A stretch of DNA of 64,000 bases, taken from positions 62,001 to 126,000 of the forward strand of contig JAACJM010000066.1 in NCBI GenBank assembly GCA_013368315.1, written 5' to 3'. The notes beneath the pieces were generated by a model. That model saw only the letters and a program-made list of their open reading frames with translations. It had not been told where the DNA came from and searched no databases. Each line of letters starts with the position of its first letter. The first letter of the stretch is position 1. The position numbers were made by a program, and so were the translations under genes. This DNA comes from Tetrapyrgos nigripes. Lineage: Eukaryota; Basidiomycota; Agaricomycetes; Agaricales; Campanellaceae. Shown piece by piece: positions 36,009 to 46,524 of this stretch.

Positions 36009-38061
36009 TTTCTTGGATCCATTGTATACTAAAGCATAGTGTCAAGTACCAAGAAGGTAATGAAAAATATAAAGTGCTTTGTTTAAGTGATCATTTGACA
36101 GCTTTGCTGCATGTTGTGCAAGTTTAGAAACTGCAAAGGCAATGTCAGGATGGGTTCCTAACATGATATAAAGGAGCCAATAACAGTTTGGTATCTCTGA
36201 CAAAAAACTGGGTCAACTGGAGAGTCGTTTGATGAAGGATAATATCCAGCAGGTAATGGAGTAGCAGAAGCTTTTGTGTTTTGCATACCGCATTGTTCTA
36301 GTACCTTTTCAAGGTAAGCATATTGATCAAGATAGATCTTGTTGCCTTTCCTGACAATGTTCATTCTAAGGAATTCCTTAGCATCACCAAGATCCCTGCA
36401 TTCCCATTTCTTCATGAATTTTGCTTTTAGTTCAAGAACTAGCTTTCTGTTTGCTCCACAGAATAGGGCATCATCTACATAAACAACAGCAATGACAATT
36501 GAGTTGTTCATGTTATAGATGAAGATTCTGGCATCAGAATCGATTCATGTCAAACCAAGTTCTGCCATGGACTTGTCAAGACCTTTCCACCATGCAAGAC
36601 CCGCTTGCTTAAGTCCATATAGAGCACAAAGTAACTGGATAACTTTGTGCTCTTTTCCAGGTTCTATAAAACCTTCTGGTTGTTCCATATAGATCTCTTC
36701 TTTGAGCACTATGGACATCGACACCTGAGATGTGCCAATTATTAAGGGCAGCCAAAGTGAAGATAAGGTGCACAGTCTCAAAGCAAACAACTGGTCTAGA
36801 CCTTCGATCTGAGAAAAACCTTTAGCAACAAGTCTCACCTTCTTACGACCATCAGTTTTGATGTCAAAGACCCATCAATTTTTTATGACTTTCCTGTTCT
36901 CAGGACAATCTACGAGTTTGAAACTTCCTCGCCTGTGAAGTACCTCTAGTTCTTCACAGCAAGCAATTTTCCATTCCTCTTGCTCTTTATCTAGTAAGGG
37001 AGCTATTTCTCAGAGTGTCCATTTGTGGGAAGATCTAATTGCATTGTAAAGCAAGAGGTTTATTAAATGTACTCCCCCTTCCCAGCATAGTTTTGCCATA
37101 TGACTTTTATATAAGTCATTATTTTCATCTGTATTAGATGCAGAATGCTCATTGTCTGATGTGGATGTTTGTGGCCTGAGACCTTCATTAGTGTCTCCAG
37201 AGTCACTTTGTCCAGCAGAACTAGGACCAGGATCCTGAGGTTCTGCAGCTCCAGGTTGTTGCAGCTGGTTTAGCTGTCGCCAAGCTGCACGTTCTCTTGC
37301 AGCTCTGTCTGTGTCATGCTGATCAGCTGTGACTTGTTTATCTGCATCATGAGCATGCTTGCCAGGGTGCTGAGTGCTGCCCTCTATCCATGGCTTATTC
37401 GAGCCAGGTACAAATGTTTTTGGTGGTCTCCTGTCACGTTGAGTTCATCTTGGTGCAGGAGGTGGACTCGTTGTTTGCCTAGGTCACCTCAGAGGTGTCT
37501 GAGGTGGAAGCTGAGGTGGTGTTTCAGGTTCCGATTCAGATCTTGGAGGTGGCATTTCCAGAGGCGAACCCTGCAGACTCTGATTGTCAGCATCATCATG
37601 CTGTACATCAGGTCTCCTTTTGGAAGGTATGTGTGGACTTGACAGGAGGCCTTCATCATTACCGTCAGTAATTGGTAGTTGAGGAATATCCTTGTTAGGA
37701 TTGGGTGTTACATCTTTTGATGTTACAGGTAGTCTTTTAGAGTTATTTATGTTTTTACTGCATCGAGGAAACATAGTTTCATTGAATACTGCTTGCGCTG
37801 CAGTGAATAGCAAATTGTTTTTCTGCATGAAGAGGTTGCCATGGCCTGGTGCAGGACCAAGATAGGTCATCAGTTCTGACTTCGGAGAGAGTTTTTTCTT
37901 TTGAATTTTCTCTTGAATATGAATGTATGCTCCACAGCCAAAAACACGTAAGTGATCCATACATGGTTTTTCTTTTTCAAGAACTTCATATGGTGTATAG
38001 GCACAGTGCATGCATAACACAAAATTCCCACCAGGATTCAGGAAGACACAGATGAATGTGC
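36008..38061 (-). pseudogene. Copia integrase C-terminus and reverse transcriptase
   Basis: On the minus strand: PYEVLEKEKPCMDHLRVFGC and SELMTYLGPAPGHGN (integrase end, 38020 to about 37850), a Pro/Ser-rich linker, then RT with MRLVAKGFSQIEGLDQ (36838), MEQPEGFIEPGKEHKV, LYGLKQAGLAWW, VVYVDDALFCGANRK (the YVDD catalytic box, 36480) and GDAKEFLRMNIVRKGNKIYL. Stops and frame shifts split it. Confidence 0.9.
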
Positions 38062-39733
38062 TGATATGCTGTACAAAATCGCCATATACATACTTAGATT
38101 TTGGTCCATAATATCAGTTTTTGACGTTCTTTTAAGGGAATAAGAGGACTAGGGTGAGCCCTGAACTGTTAGTTAATACCTAGCAGGACTAGAAAACAAT
38201 GGTACAATAATATTAAGTGCTTATGGATGGAGAAACAACTCATTCTAAGTACTATGATAGATATGTATGAGTTGGAGTTATGATAGCAGACCCACCAAAT
38301 AATAAAGATAGCCTACAAAGGCTTTTGAATCCTATTATAACTACTAGTACTGCTAGCATGATCCAAAGGGACAGTGAAGTATGAGATGGCCCCCTATTCA
38401 CAGGCATAGGAATGTGTAAGCAGCACAATCCTCAGCCAAAAGGTCAATCAGAGAAGACAGTGCTAAGATCAGACATGCAGACAATCACACTAGGTCTAGA
38501 TCTATGTATCGGAAAATCCCATAGTACTAAGATGGCTTTGAGGGAATGTTAAGTATCTGTAAAAGGTACATGTGGATAAAAGAAGGACAAAGTATATATG
38601 TACAGGATCCCAGAGAGTTCAGCTATCCATTGGTACAGAGGGGATAGTGAATGGACATCCCTACACAGAGATGTAAGGGACAGAAGCGCTAAGTCGCAGT
38701 ACATCTGAACGATCAGAATACAACCCAAATGGGTAACGGTATTTCCAAATAAGGATAAATCCATCAGTAAGCATCTAGCTAGGCATTGAAAGCATTGAGG
38801 GGTGAATAAGTATGTGAACAGGACTGCAGAAGAGCTGGACTCATATGTAGGACTGAGTAGTAGACTGTTGGCAATGCAAGATTGGAGAAAAGGGAAAGGA
38901 AAACCAAATGGAACAAAGAAACTACAAGAAAACCCTACACCCCTAGCATAAGGACACATATGAGGGACCTAGTGGTCATAAGTGGAGCGTTCTGAGTCAT
39001 AGATGTGATGCTTGCTAACCAGGACAGTACACAAAAACACCAGATGGCTTACAAAGAGGACTGAAGAAAGTTCCTATGAATATTTAGATAATATTGGACA
39101 GTTTCTGTATACCCTAATAAGCAATTCTTTACTTACAAGGAAATAGGTAGAACTTGCTAACAGATTTTTCGATTTGTTTTGTATTTTCTCTACATACCTT
39201 TTAGCGGACATCAAAAAAGAAATAAGTAACTGTATAGTTGTAGCTGCGAGTAGTATAAAAGGACCAGATATTATGAGTAGCTACCCAAGCCATGTACTGT
39301 AGAGTATCGGATCTTGCTAGTAATAGTAGAGGACGTGAAACACGGACTAAAGCTTCTAAACAAACTTAACTGCACTCTCTATGAGTATAAACATTGTGTT
39401 GGAGATAATAGAGTTTAAATTGAACATTTTGTGGTTATAACTGTGATCTTTGTGGTGACCTTTTGGTCTATTAAGTGTTTGATTTTAAGGCAACTGTGGC
39501 CTACAAGTGTTTGATTTGGGACTCATTGATCCCCTTGGTGTTAAAATTGTGTTTATTGTGTTGTGTGCTAAGTGCTAACTTCATTGAAAAACCCTGATCA
39601 AAAGTACTTATAGTACAAGTAAACTGGGAGTTTGAGTACTCTGACTACTCGGAACACTCGTCTCATTTACATTTGTATATGGTTTTGTGTTTGGGTGTAG
39701 TTCCTAGCACTCAATTTCAAAAACCACCTATTA
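38062..39733 (+). mobile_element. Unclassified 1.67-kb element X, copy 2
   Basis: Inserted in copia integrase in the same orientation as copy 1. Ends TGATATGCTGTACAAAATCG and AAAACCACCTATTA. Flanks GTGC (38058-38061) and GCAC (39734-39737) are explained by an original GCGC in which each copy lost a different CpG. Putting GCGC back restores the integrase frame (KAEVMRIHLCL). Non-coding. Confidence 0.82.
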
Positions 39734-39737
39734 GCAC

Positions 39738-40380
39738 ATCACTTCAGCTTTATCCATTATTGTGCACATAAAACACTCAGCACAACCATTTTGTTGGGGG
39801 TGTATGGTGTGCTTTGTAGGATCTTGATGCCTTTGTCCTTCAACGTATCTTGAAAGGCACCTTTAATGAATTCTCCCCCTGCATCAGACATCCACTGTTC
39901 AACTTTTGTCTTGTATTGATATTCGACCATAGCAAGCCATTGCTGAGTTGCATGTATTGGTGTTTTCTTGTTTGGTAAGAATACTATCCCTGCATTAGAC
40001 ATAAAATCATCAAAGAAGATAATCATATAATTGTATTTGTGGTACAATTTGATGGGGAATTCTTTAAGATCTGAATGCATTAATTCAAAAGGATGCCTAG
40101 CCTGTCTTTCTGATGGTGGGTAAACTCATTGTGGTGTTTTTCCCTCAATACATCCACCGCAAAGAGGAAGTTCTTTTGGAATTTCAATATCTGGCCAGCT
40201 GACAGTATGTTTCTGTAAATGTTTGAGTACATCACAAGAGGGATGACTGGCACATTGGTGTCCTAGGTCATAGTTGATTTCATAAATCAAGGTGTCTGCC
40301 ATAGAGGCGACATTTGGTTTTGTGTGTGGGAGATAGTAAACCGTATCTTCCAGTGATTGTTTAGAAAATGTCAACCATCT
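39738..40380 (-). pseudogene. Copia integrase, N-terminal part and core
   Basis: The GAG-pre-integrase zinc region is LGHQCASHPSCDVLKHLQKH with LCGGCIEGK (40126-40374). The core has FFDDFMSNAGIVFLP, WMSDAGGEFIKGAF (the second catalytic Asp) and GIKILQSTPYTPN. The frame is broken near 39790 and again by the 1.67-kb element at 39733. Beyond it the same protein continues (MDKAEVM before, RIHLCLPESWWEF after). Confidence 0.85.
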
Positions 40381-40382
40381 TC

Positions 40383-41526
40383 TGTATCCACTACTTTGTC
40401 ATACTTCATAAGCATGATCATGTCATTTGACCCATGTACGGTCATTCTGTCTTGTTGTAAGAATGTGCTGAGTGACATTAATTGTTGATTGAGATCGGCT
40501 ACATAGTAAACTGGGTCTATTTTGAAGAAGCAAGATCCTTGCTGTACTATGACAGTTCTAGTGGTGTCACTGTGTGTAACCCCATTTGCGGTTTGAATGG
40601 AGATAGGGTCAACTTTTCTTGATTCAACTAAGTCAGTTAAATAAAATGTAAAGTGTGTAGATGCACCAGAGTCAAGTAACCAACCATTGCCATAATGTTT
40701 CTGGTTGAATGGATCAGTTGGATTTCTTCTTTCCCTGAAAATTCACACAAGATGAATATAAGTCCCACAGGGACAATAAATAGAGGGAGCAATATGTATA
40801 AATATGTTGATACGAGCATGTTTAAATAATGAATTACATGCACTGTATGAAGTGTATCAGACCCTTTATTCATAATAGAGGAAGAAGAAGAGGCATACCT
40901 GTAGTAGCTGTCATTCCAACCTTCAGTGATCATTTCCTTGTTGTCATCAGAGCCAAGTGAAATAATGTCTGAGTCTGTTAAACTCAACTCCTCAAGGCTG
41001 GGCATATCCCCATAGGCATCTGAGCTGGAAGCATCAGGGCTTGTGAAGATTTCCACAAATTCTGGGGTTGCTGTATACGTCCAGTTCAACTCCAATGAAC
41101 TGGAGTTGCTCATCTGGTTGAACTCCCCCTTGAGCCATCTGTGAGTCATTTCCTGACTGACCTCAGTGAGATGCTCCTCCAACATTTTGCTGTCGGTAGG
41201 TGGCACATTTTCCTTGTTGGAATCCGTTTGGTTGAAAAGACTGGCCTCCCACATTTTGAGGAGCTTGTTGCTCTCCTGTTTGTTCCATTCTGTGACAGAA
41301 TCGGAACTGTGGGCGCTGGAAGTGTCGTCCTTGTCCATTATTTCATCCTCCCCAGTTTGCATAGCTTTGTCCTTCAGACACCCAAAATTGTTCCATGCCT
41401 CCTGTTGTTTGGTGGTTCCCCAGTTGGTGTTATCCCAACTGTCATTGAGTGGTTGGTTGGAGTCATTGGTGAACCAGGTATTGGAGGGATTGGAATGGCA
41501 GTTGGAGGGATGGAAACCCTTGTCGG
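40383..41526 (-). pseudogene. Copia gag end and aspartic protease
   Basis: A long open stretch (41362-40720) is rich in Ser, Asp and Glu. A frame change then leads to the protease active site GWLLDSGASTHFTF (about 40680), followed by DPISIQTANGVTH and QQLMSLSTFLQQD. A TAG near 40383 (after KVVDTEDG) separates this from the integrase part. Confidence 0.78.
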
Positions 41527-43221
41527 TAATAGGTGGTTTTTGTAATTAAGTGCTAGGAACTGCACCCAAACACAAAACTGTATACAAATGTAAATAAGAC
41601 GAGTGTTCCGAGTAGTCAGAGTACTCAAACTCCCAGTTTTACTTGTACTATAAGTACTTTTGATTGGAGTTTTTCAATGAAGTTAGCGCTTAGCACATGA
41701 CACAATAAACACAAGTTCAACACCAAGGGGATCAACTAGTCCCTAAAATCAAACACTTGTAGGCCACAGTTGCCTTAAAATCAACACTTAATAGACCAGA
41801 AGGTCAACACAAAGATCACAGTTATAACCCCAAAGATGTTCAATTTTAAAACTCTATTATCTCCAACACAATGTTTATACTCGTAGCAAGTGCAGTTAAG
41901 TTTGTTTAGAAGCTTTAGTCCGTGTTTCACGTCCTCTACTATTGCTAGCGAGATCCGATACTCTACAGTACGTGGCTTGGGTAGCTACTTGTAATATCTG
42001 GTCCTTTTATACTACTCACAGCTACAACTATACAGTTACCTATTTCTTTTCAAGGTCTGCTAAAAGGTACGTAGAGAAAATATAAAACAAATCGAAAAGT
42101 CTGCTAGCAGGTTCTACCTATTTCCTCGTAAGTAAAGACTTGCTTATTAGGGTATACAGAAACTGTGCAATATTATCTAAATATTCGTAGGAACTTTCTT
42201 CAGTTCCCTTTGTAAGCCATCTGGTGTTTTCGTGTACCATCCTGGTTAGCGAGCATCGCATCTATGACTCAGAACACTCCACTTATGACTGCTAGGTCCC
42301 TCATACACGTCCTTATGCTAGGGGCATAGGGTTTTCTTGTAGTTTCTTTATTCTGTTCGGTTCTCCTTTCCCTTTTTCTCTGATCTTGCTTTATTCACGT
42401 TCTATGTATTGCCAGCAGTCTACTACTGAGTCCTACATACAAGTCCAGCTCTTCTGCAGTCCCATTTGCATACTTATTCCTTCCTCAATGCTTTCAACGC
42501 CTAGCTAGACAATTACTGACGGATTTATCCTTATCTGGAAATAATGTTACCTGTTTGGGTTGTATTCCGATCATTCAGATGTATTGCAACTTAGCGCTTC
42601 TGTCCCTCATATATCTGTGTAGAGATGCCCATCCACTATCCCCTCTGTACCAATGGATAGCTGAACTCTCTGGGATCCCGTACATATATAATTTGTCCTA
42701 CTTTTGTCCATATGTACCTTTTACAGATACTTAAGATTCCCTCGAAGCCGTTTTAGTACTACAGATTTTACTGATACATAGATCTAGACCTAGTGTGATT
42801 GTCTGCATGTCCGATCTTAGCGCTGTCTTCTCCGAGCAACTTTTCGGCCAAGGATTGTGTTGCTTACACATTCCTATGCCCGTGAATAGGAGCTACCTCA
42901 CATTTCACTGTCCCTTTGGATCACGCTAGCAGTTCTAGTCGTTATAATAGGATTCGAAAGCCCTTATAGACTATCTTTATCATTTGGTGGGTCTGCTATT
43001 ATAACTTCCAACTCGTACATATCTATCATAGTACTTAGAATGAGTTGTTTCTCCATTCATAAGCACTTAATATTATTGTACCATTGTTTTCTTAGTCCCG
43101 CTAGGTATTAACTAGCAGTTCAGGGCTCACCCTAGTCCTCTTATTCCCTTAAAAGAATGTCAAAACTGATATTATGAACCAAAATCCAAGTATGTATACT
43201 GCGATTTTGTACAGCATATCA
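41527..43221 (-). mobile_element. Unclassified 1.70-kb element X, copy 3 (inverted)
   Basis: Same ends as copy 2 on the minus strand. Flanks TCGG (41523-41526) and TCAG (43222-43225) are a 4-bp duplication with one CpG-to-CpA change. It interrupts copia gag between NTD and DKG. The three copies lie in both orientations inside one copia element. The terminal 7 bp (TGATATG and, from the other end, TAATAGG) are nearly inverted repeats. Confidence 0.82.
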
Positions 43222-43904
43222 TCAGTGTTGGTAGACATAAGGTTATGCCAGTATAAACATTTGATCAAAGAATGACCATCAGTGATTTCAGAGGGATGAG
43301 GGATGGAAGGAGAGGTAGAGGAGGCGGAGGCTTCAGAATGAGACATTTTTTCTAGTTCAAGGTCACATAGGAGCTTGCCAGTTGGCTTAATCCCTTTGTC
43401 ATGAGCGGTTTTAAAGGTGTTCTTAACAGATGAGAAAAATCTGTCAAAAGGCTTTACTGACTCAATAAAGAAGGGTTTACACACATCTTTGGTGGCCAGC
43501 TCCTTGACTACAATAGTCACAGACTCCTTGAGTAGAGTAGCTGCATGCATGACATGAGAGTGTCCCAAGTTATTGGGATGAATACTCTGGGTTTGCTTCT
43601 GGTGATTCTGTTCACCAGGGTGTTTACTGCAGCCATGCCAATTAGCACCATGTTCGTGGCCTCAGCCTCTGCAAGTGCTGCTGCTGCTGTTCCCTTTATG
43701 TCTGGTGGTCTGAGGTTTCTTTCTGCCTTGATGAGCTTCCCAGGTGTTGATGACATTGGTACAGAGATAGTCAAGAGATCCACTCTCAAAGGTATTGATA
43801 CTATCTTCAGTTTCCTTAGAGATGATGTAAGGATAGATGTTGCCTGGGAGTTTGTTGATGACGATCATGTACTGAAGGTACATGGGAATTTTTGTGTGAG
43901 CTCC
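43222..43904 (-). pseudogene. Copia gag, middle part
   Basis: Continues the gag interrupted by gypsy A: ITHKIPM-like start, WEAHQGRKKPQTTRHKGN, then, after a stop, a zinc-finger-like region (ANWHGCSKHPG) and SHVMHAATLLKESVTIVVKE. It ends at YWHNLMSTNTD, where the 1.7-kb element (41527-43221) is inserted; coding resumes with DKGFHPSN at 41526. Confidence 0.8.
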
Positions 43905-44436
43905 TGTCATGAATCACTCCCCACCTATTCATTTCCTTTCTATTCTTTTCCTTTTACTACCCATTTCCCACTCTATTTACTTCTAACCCCATAAACATCA
44001 ACTATTTCCCATCATCGTCTATAGTTACCATCTCTCTAGATCTATGACTCACACACTTATCTCCTCCGCTTTCTATCTCCATGGACATTCCCACTGTCAA
44101 TCATCCTTTATGATCCAGTACCTTCATCTATCCATATTTAACTTATCATTCTCTCGCCTTTGACATCTCCACATGATACCGTCTATTATTACCTACTTCT
44201 TCCCATCTGCTCACGCATCACTTATATACCTACTATCCTTGTAACCTATCCCTTAGTTCGTTTGCTTCGTCTCTGCTCCGTACTATCACTACGCAGTGTA
44301 GAGCCTAGTCAGCTTACTCTCTCTATCTCTCTATCTCTCTGTCTCTCTATCTCTCTCGATCAATTTATTCTCTTGTAACTGGCTTTCTCGTATTGTGTGA
44401 CTTGGGTGGTTATTGAGTGTACCGACAACCTTGACA
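43905..44436 (+). repeat. 5' LTR of gypsy A copy 2
   Basis: 532 bp, TGTCATGAAT to TTGACA. A TATATA box at 44224 precedes the predicted transcript start AGTTCGTTT at 44255. It differs from the 3' LTR at 11 positions, all transitions. A CTCTCTAT simple repeat lies near 44315-44360. Confidence 0.96.
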
Positions 44437-44438
44437 CT

Positions 44439-44448
44439 TGAACGAACT
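44439..44448 (+). promoter_or_regulatory. Candidate self-priming primer-binding site, gypsy A copy 2
   Basis: TGAACGAACT starts 2 nt after the LTR. Nine of its ten bases pair exactly with the predicted transcript 5' end (AGTTCGTTC in the 3' LTR, one further wobble pair), and all ten pair in copy 1. Spacing and length equal those in the unrelated family B. Confidence 0.65.
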
Positions 44449-44559
44449 CCCATACACCCACCTCACTAAATTGAGTCTTTCCCTTGACTACCCCGTCTAT
44501 CACTATTTCTCAAAACAATCCTTTTTTCCACAAATACGTTCAAGAGCACTCTGCGTATT

Positions 44560-44988
44560 TTGTTACAACAACTGTTTCCCCTTTTCATAAAAACTCCTTT
44601 CATCCTGTCTGCTCCATTCTCCCAAATTCGCTTCGAACCCACTGTAACCCCTTCTGACTACGAACAGGTTCCATTTCCCCTTCCTCTTTACATCCTACAC
44701 ACCGAATACTGGGTCTCCCACAGAAGAAACATACGAGCGAATCCTTGGAGTTTCGACCAACACTTCATTTGCACAAGACGTTGGGTGTAGAAACTTATCT
44801 CAGGTGATGTAGTCCTCTCGACATTTTCATACATAACAGTGAAAGAGGACTTCAATACAGGAGAAACCGTGGTTCAGATTAGAGGACCCCTATTCCTCAG
44901 AGAACACGTCGACTACTCTCTATCATCACCTTCCCCCGATTACGGGCTACCCTCCTCCTTTATCCTAGGACCCAATTACCTGGCTTAA
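44560..44988 (+). pseudogene. ORF0 of gypsy A copy 2
   Basis: Counterpart of 2201-2623. The frame is open except for one TAG at 44788 where copy 1 has TGG. It ends FILGPNYLA at 44988, 14 nt before the gag start. Function unknown. Confidence 0.6.
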
Positions 44989-45002
44989 AGAAGAATTAGT
45001 AT

Positions 45003-46524
45003 ATGACCAGTCAACGATCTGCATCTGCAGACCCGAACCTCCACTGCGCCGACCGACCACACGTATTTCACCCCGCATCAGTCCGAGACGCCGCCTACTT
45101 TGCCGAAAACGGTGACAATCCTTGGATTCCGTGCACTGTACAACCGTGCCTAAATAGATATAACACTCAGCGACTTGCCGTCGAAGAGATCCCGAGTGGG
45201 CTACACGTTATAACCCAACTCCAAGAACTTGCAATTCGAAAAGCACATCCGAAACCTAATCCCGAAACTGAATCAGAACAAAGAACCTCTACACCTGCCA
45301 ACCAGCCCTCCGAATCTAACCCAGCACCAGAAACACCTTCCAATACCCGCCAGAACCAGACAACCCCACCTTCCCCCATTCTTCTCCCACCATTCCGTCT
45401 ACTGAAGGACCATCCGTAGCCCCTTGTCGACCTCCTACACCTCCTCCCCCAGATCTGTCAGATCCAAACGACTCAATCATGGCTGATACACCTCCTATCG
45501 GGTCGAATGGTACTTCCAAACGAGGAAGAAAACCTGACGCCTTCAATGGGGAACGCAACGAGGCAAAACAATGGCTGGCCTTGTTTAATAACTATCTGCG
45601 CATGAATAAAAGCAAGTACCCTACTGAGGAAAGTCAGGTCTCGTTGTTCCTATCATTCTTTACGGGAGAAAAGGGAGGAGATTGGGCAACACAATGATTA
45701 ACGGAACGAGATGAAGATGAGGAAGATGAAGCATTGGAAAATATGCCAGAGAGACGTAGATGGATAACCTTGAAACAGATACGTGATAGGTTCAAAAAGG
45801 ACTTCAGAGCTCTTGCCTCGGACGATGTGGCGAGAACAAAAATCAAGTTCGCTAGGATGAAAGGAACGGATATCAGCAGCTACAACAGCATCTTCAATAC
45901 ATATGGCGAAGAGTCCGACTTTGGAGAAACAGCGTTGTTGGAATTCTATCAGGATGGATTACCACCCAAACTCTGAGAAGCAGTCGGAAGAACGTACCCA
46001 AAGTGGGATGACTTCGAGGAGTACAAAGAAAGAGCTGTAGAGCTCCATTTAGAATGGTTGAAGGAGCGGGAAAGACAAGGACGCTGGAAAACTACTTCAA
46101 CGTCGAAGAGTAGTCCAGGTCCGTCTCAGGGAAGAACGGTAGCAAGTGTCAATGTGCTTATGAATATGGGACCAGGTACTAACTCGTCTTTCACTCCATT
46201 GCCCAAGCTGACACCTGATGAAAGAGACCGACTCGAAAACTAGGAGCATGCTTTGCGTGTAGACAAACTGGACATATGAGCAATGAATGTCCGACATTCC
46301 CAAAACCATCATCTCAAAACACTTCTCGAACTTTCTTCCCTCGTGCTGTTCGAACAGCTGAAATCACATCTTCACCACCAGTAACAGTAGCTCAGACATC
46401 TTCATCTCGAGACGCGATCAAGGATATTTCCGACATGGTTAACAGGGTCAAAGGATTAGAAGGGGAAGAAAAGGAACAAGCAACCGTCTATTTAAAAGAC
46501 GTCATGTCCAAATTGGATTTTTGA
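45003..46524 (+). pseudogene. Gag of gypsy A copy 2
   Basis: Starts MTSQRSASADPN, then a proline-rich region with a 1-bp deletion near 45345 (copy 1 has AATAACCC, here AATACCC), MADTPPIGSNGTSKRG (45479), QWLALFNNYLRMNKSKYP and the knuckle CRQTGHMSNEC. In-frame TGA codons at 45695 and 45974 stand where copy 1 has CGC/CGA arginine codons. A missing base near 46235 breaks the frame once more. The end LDF TGA overlaps pol. Confidence 0.88.

Noticed and set aside
34038..39733. Two 1.65-kb direct repeats flanking 2.4 kb, looking like an LTR retrotransposon
   Set aside because: The enclosed sequence is collinear copia pol that continues outside both repeats, and a third inverted copy lies elsewhere. 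They are separate insertions, not a pair of LTRs.
41141..41549. Plus-strand frames of 127-134 codons
   Set aside because: They are shadows of the copia gag/protease region on the minus strand.
44312..44362. Repeated CTCTCTAT units resembling a short array
   Set aside because: A simple-sequence tract inside an LTR, without spacers; not a CRISPR array.
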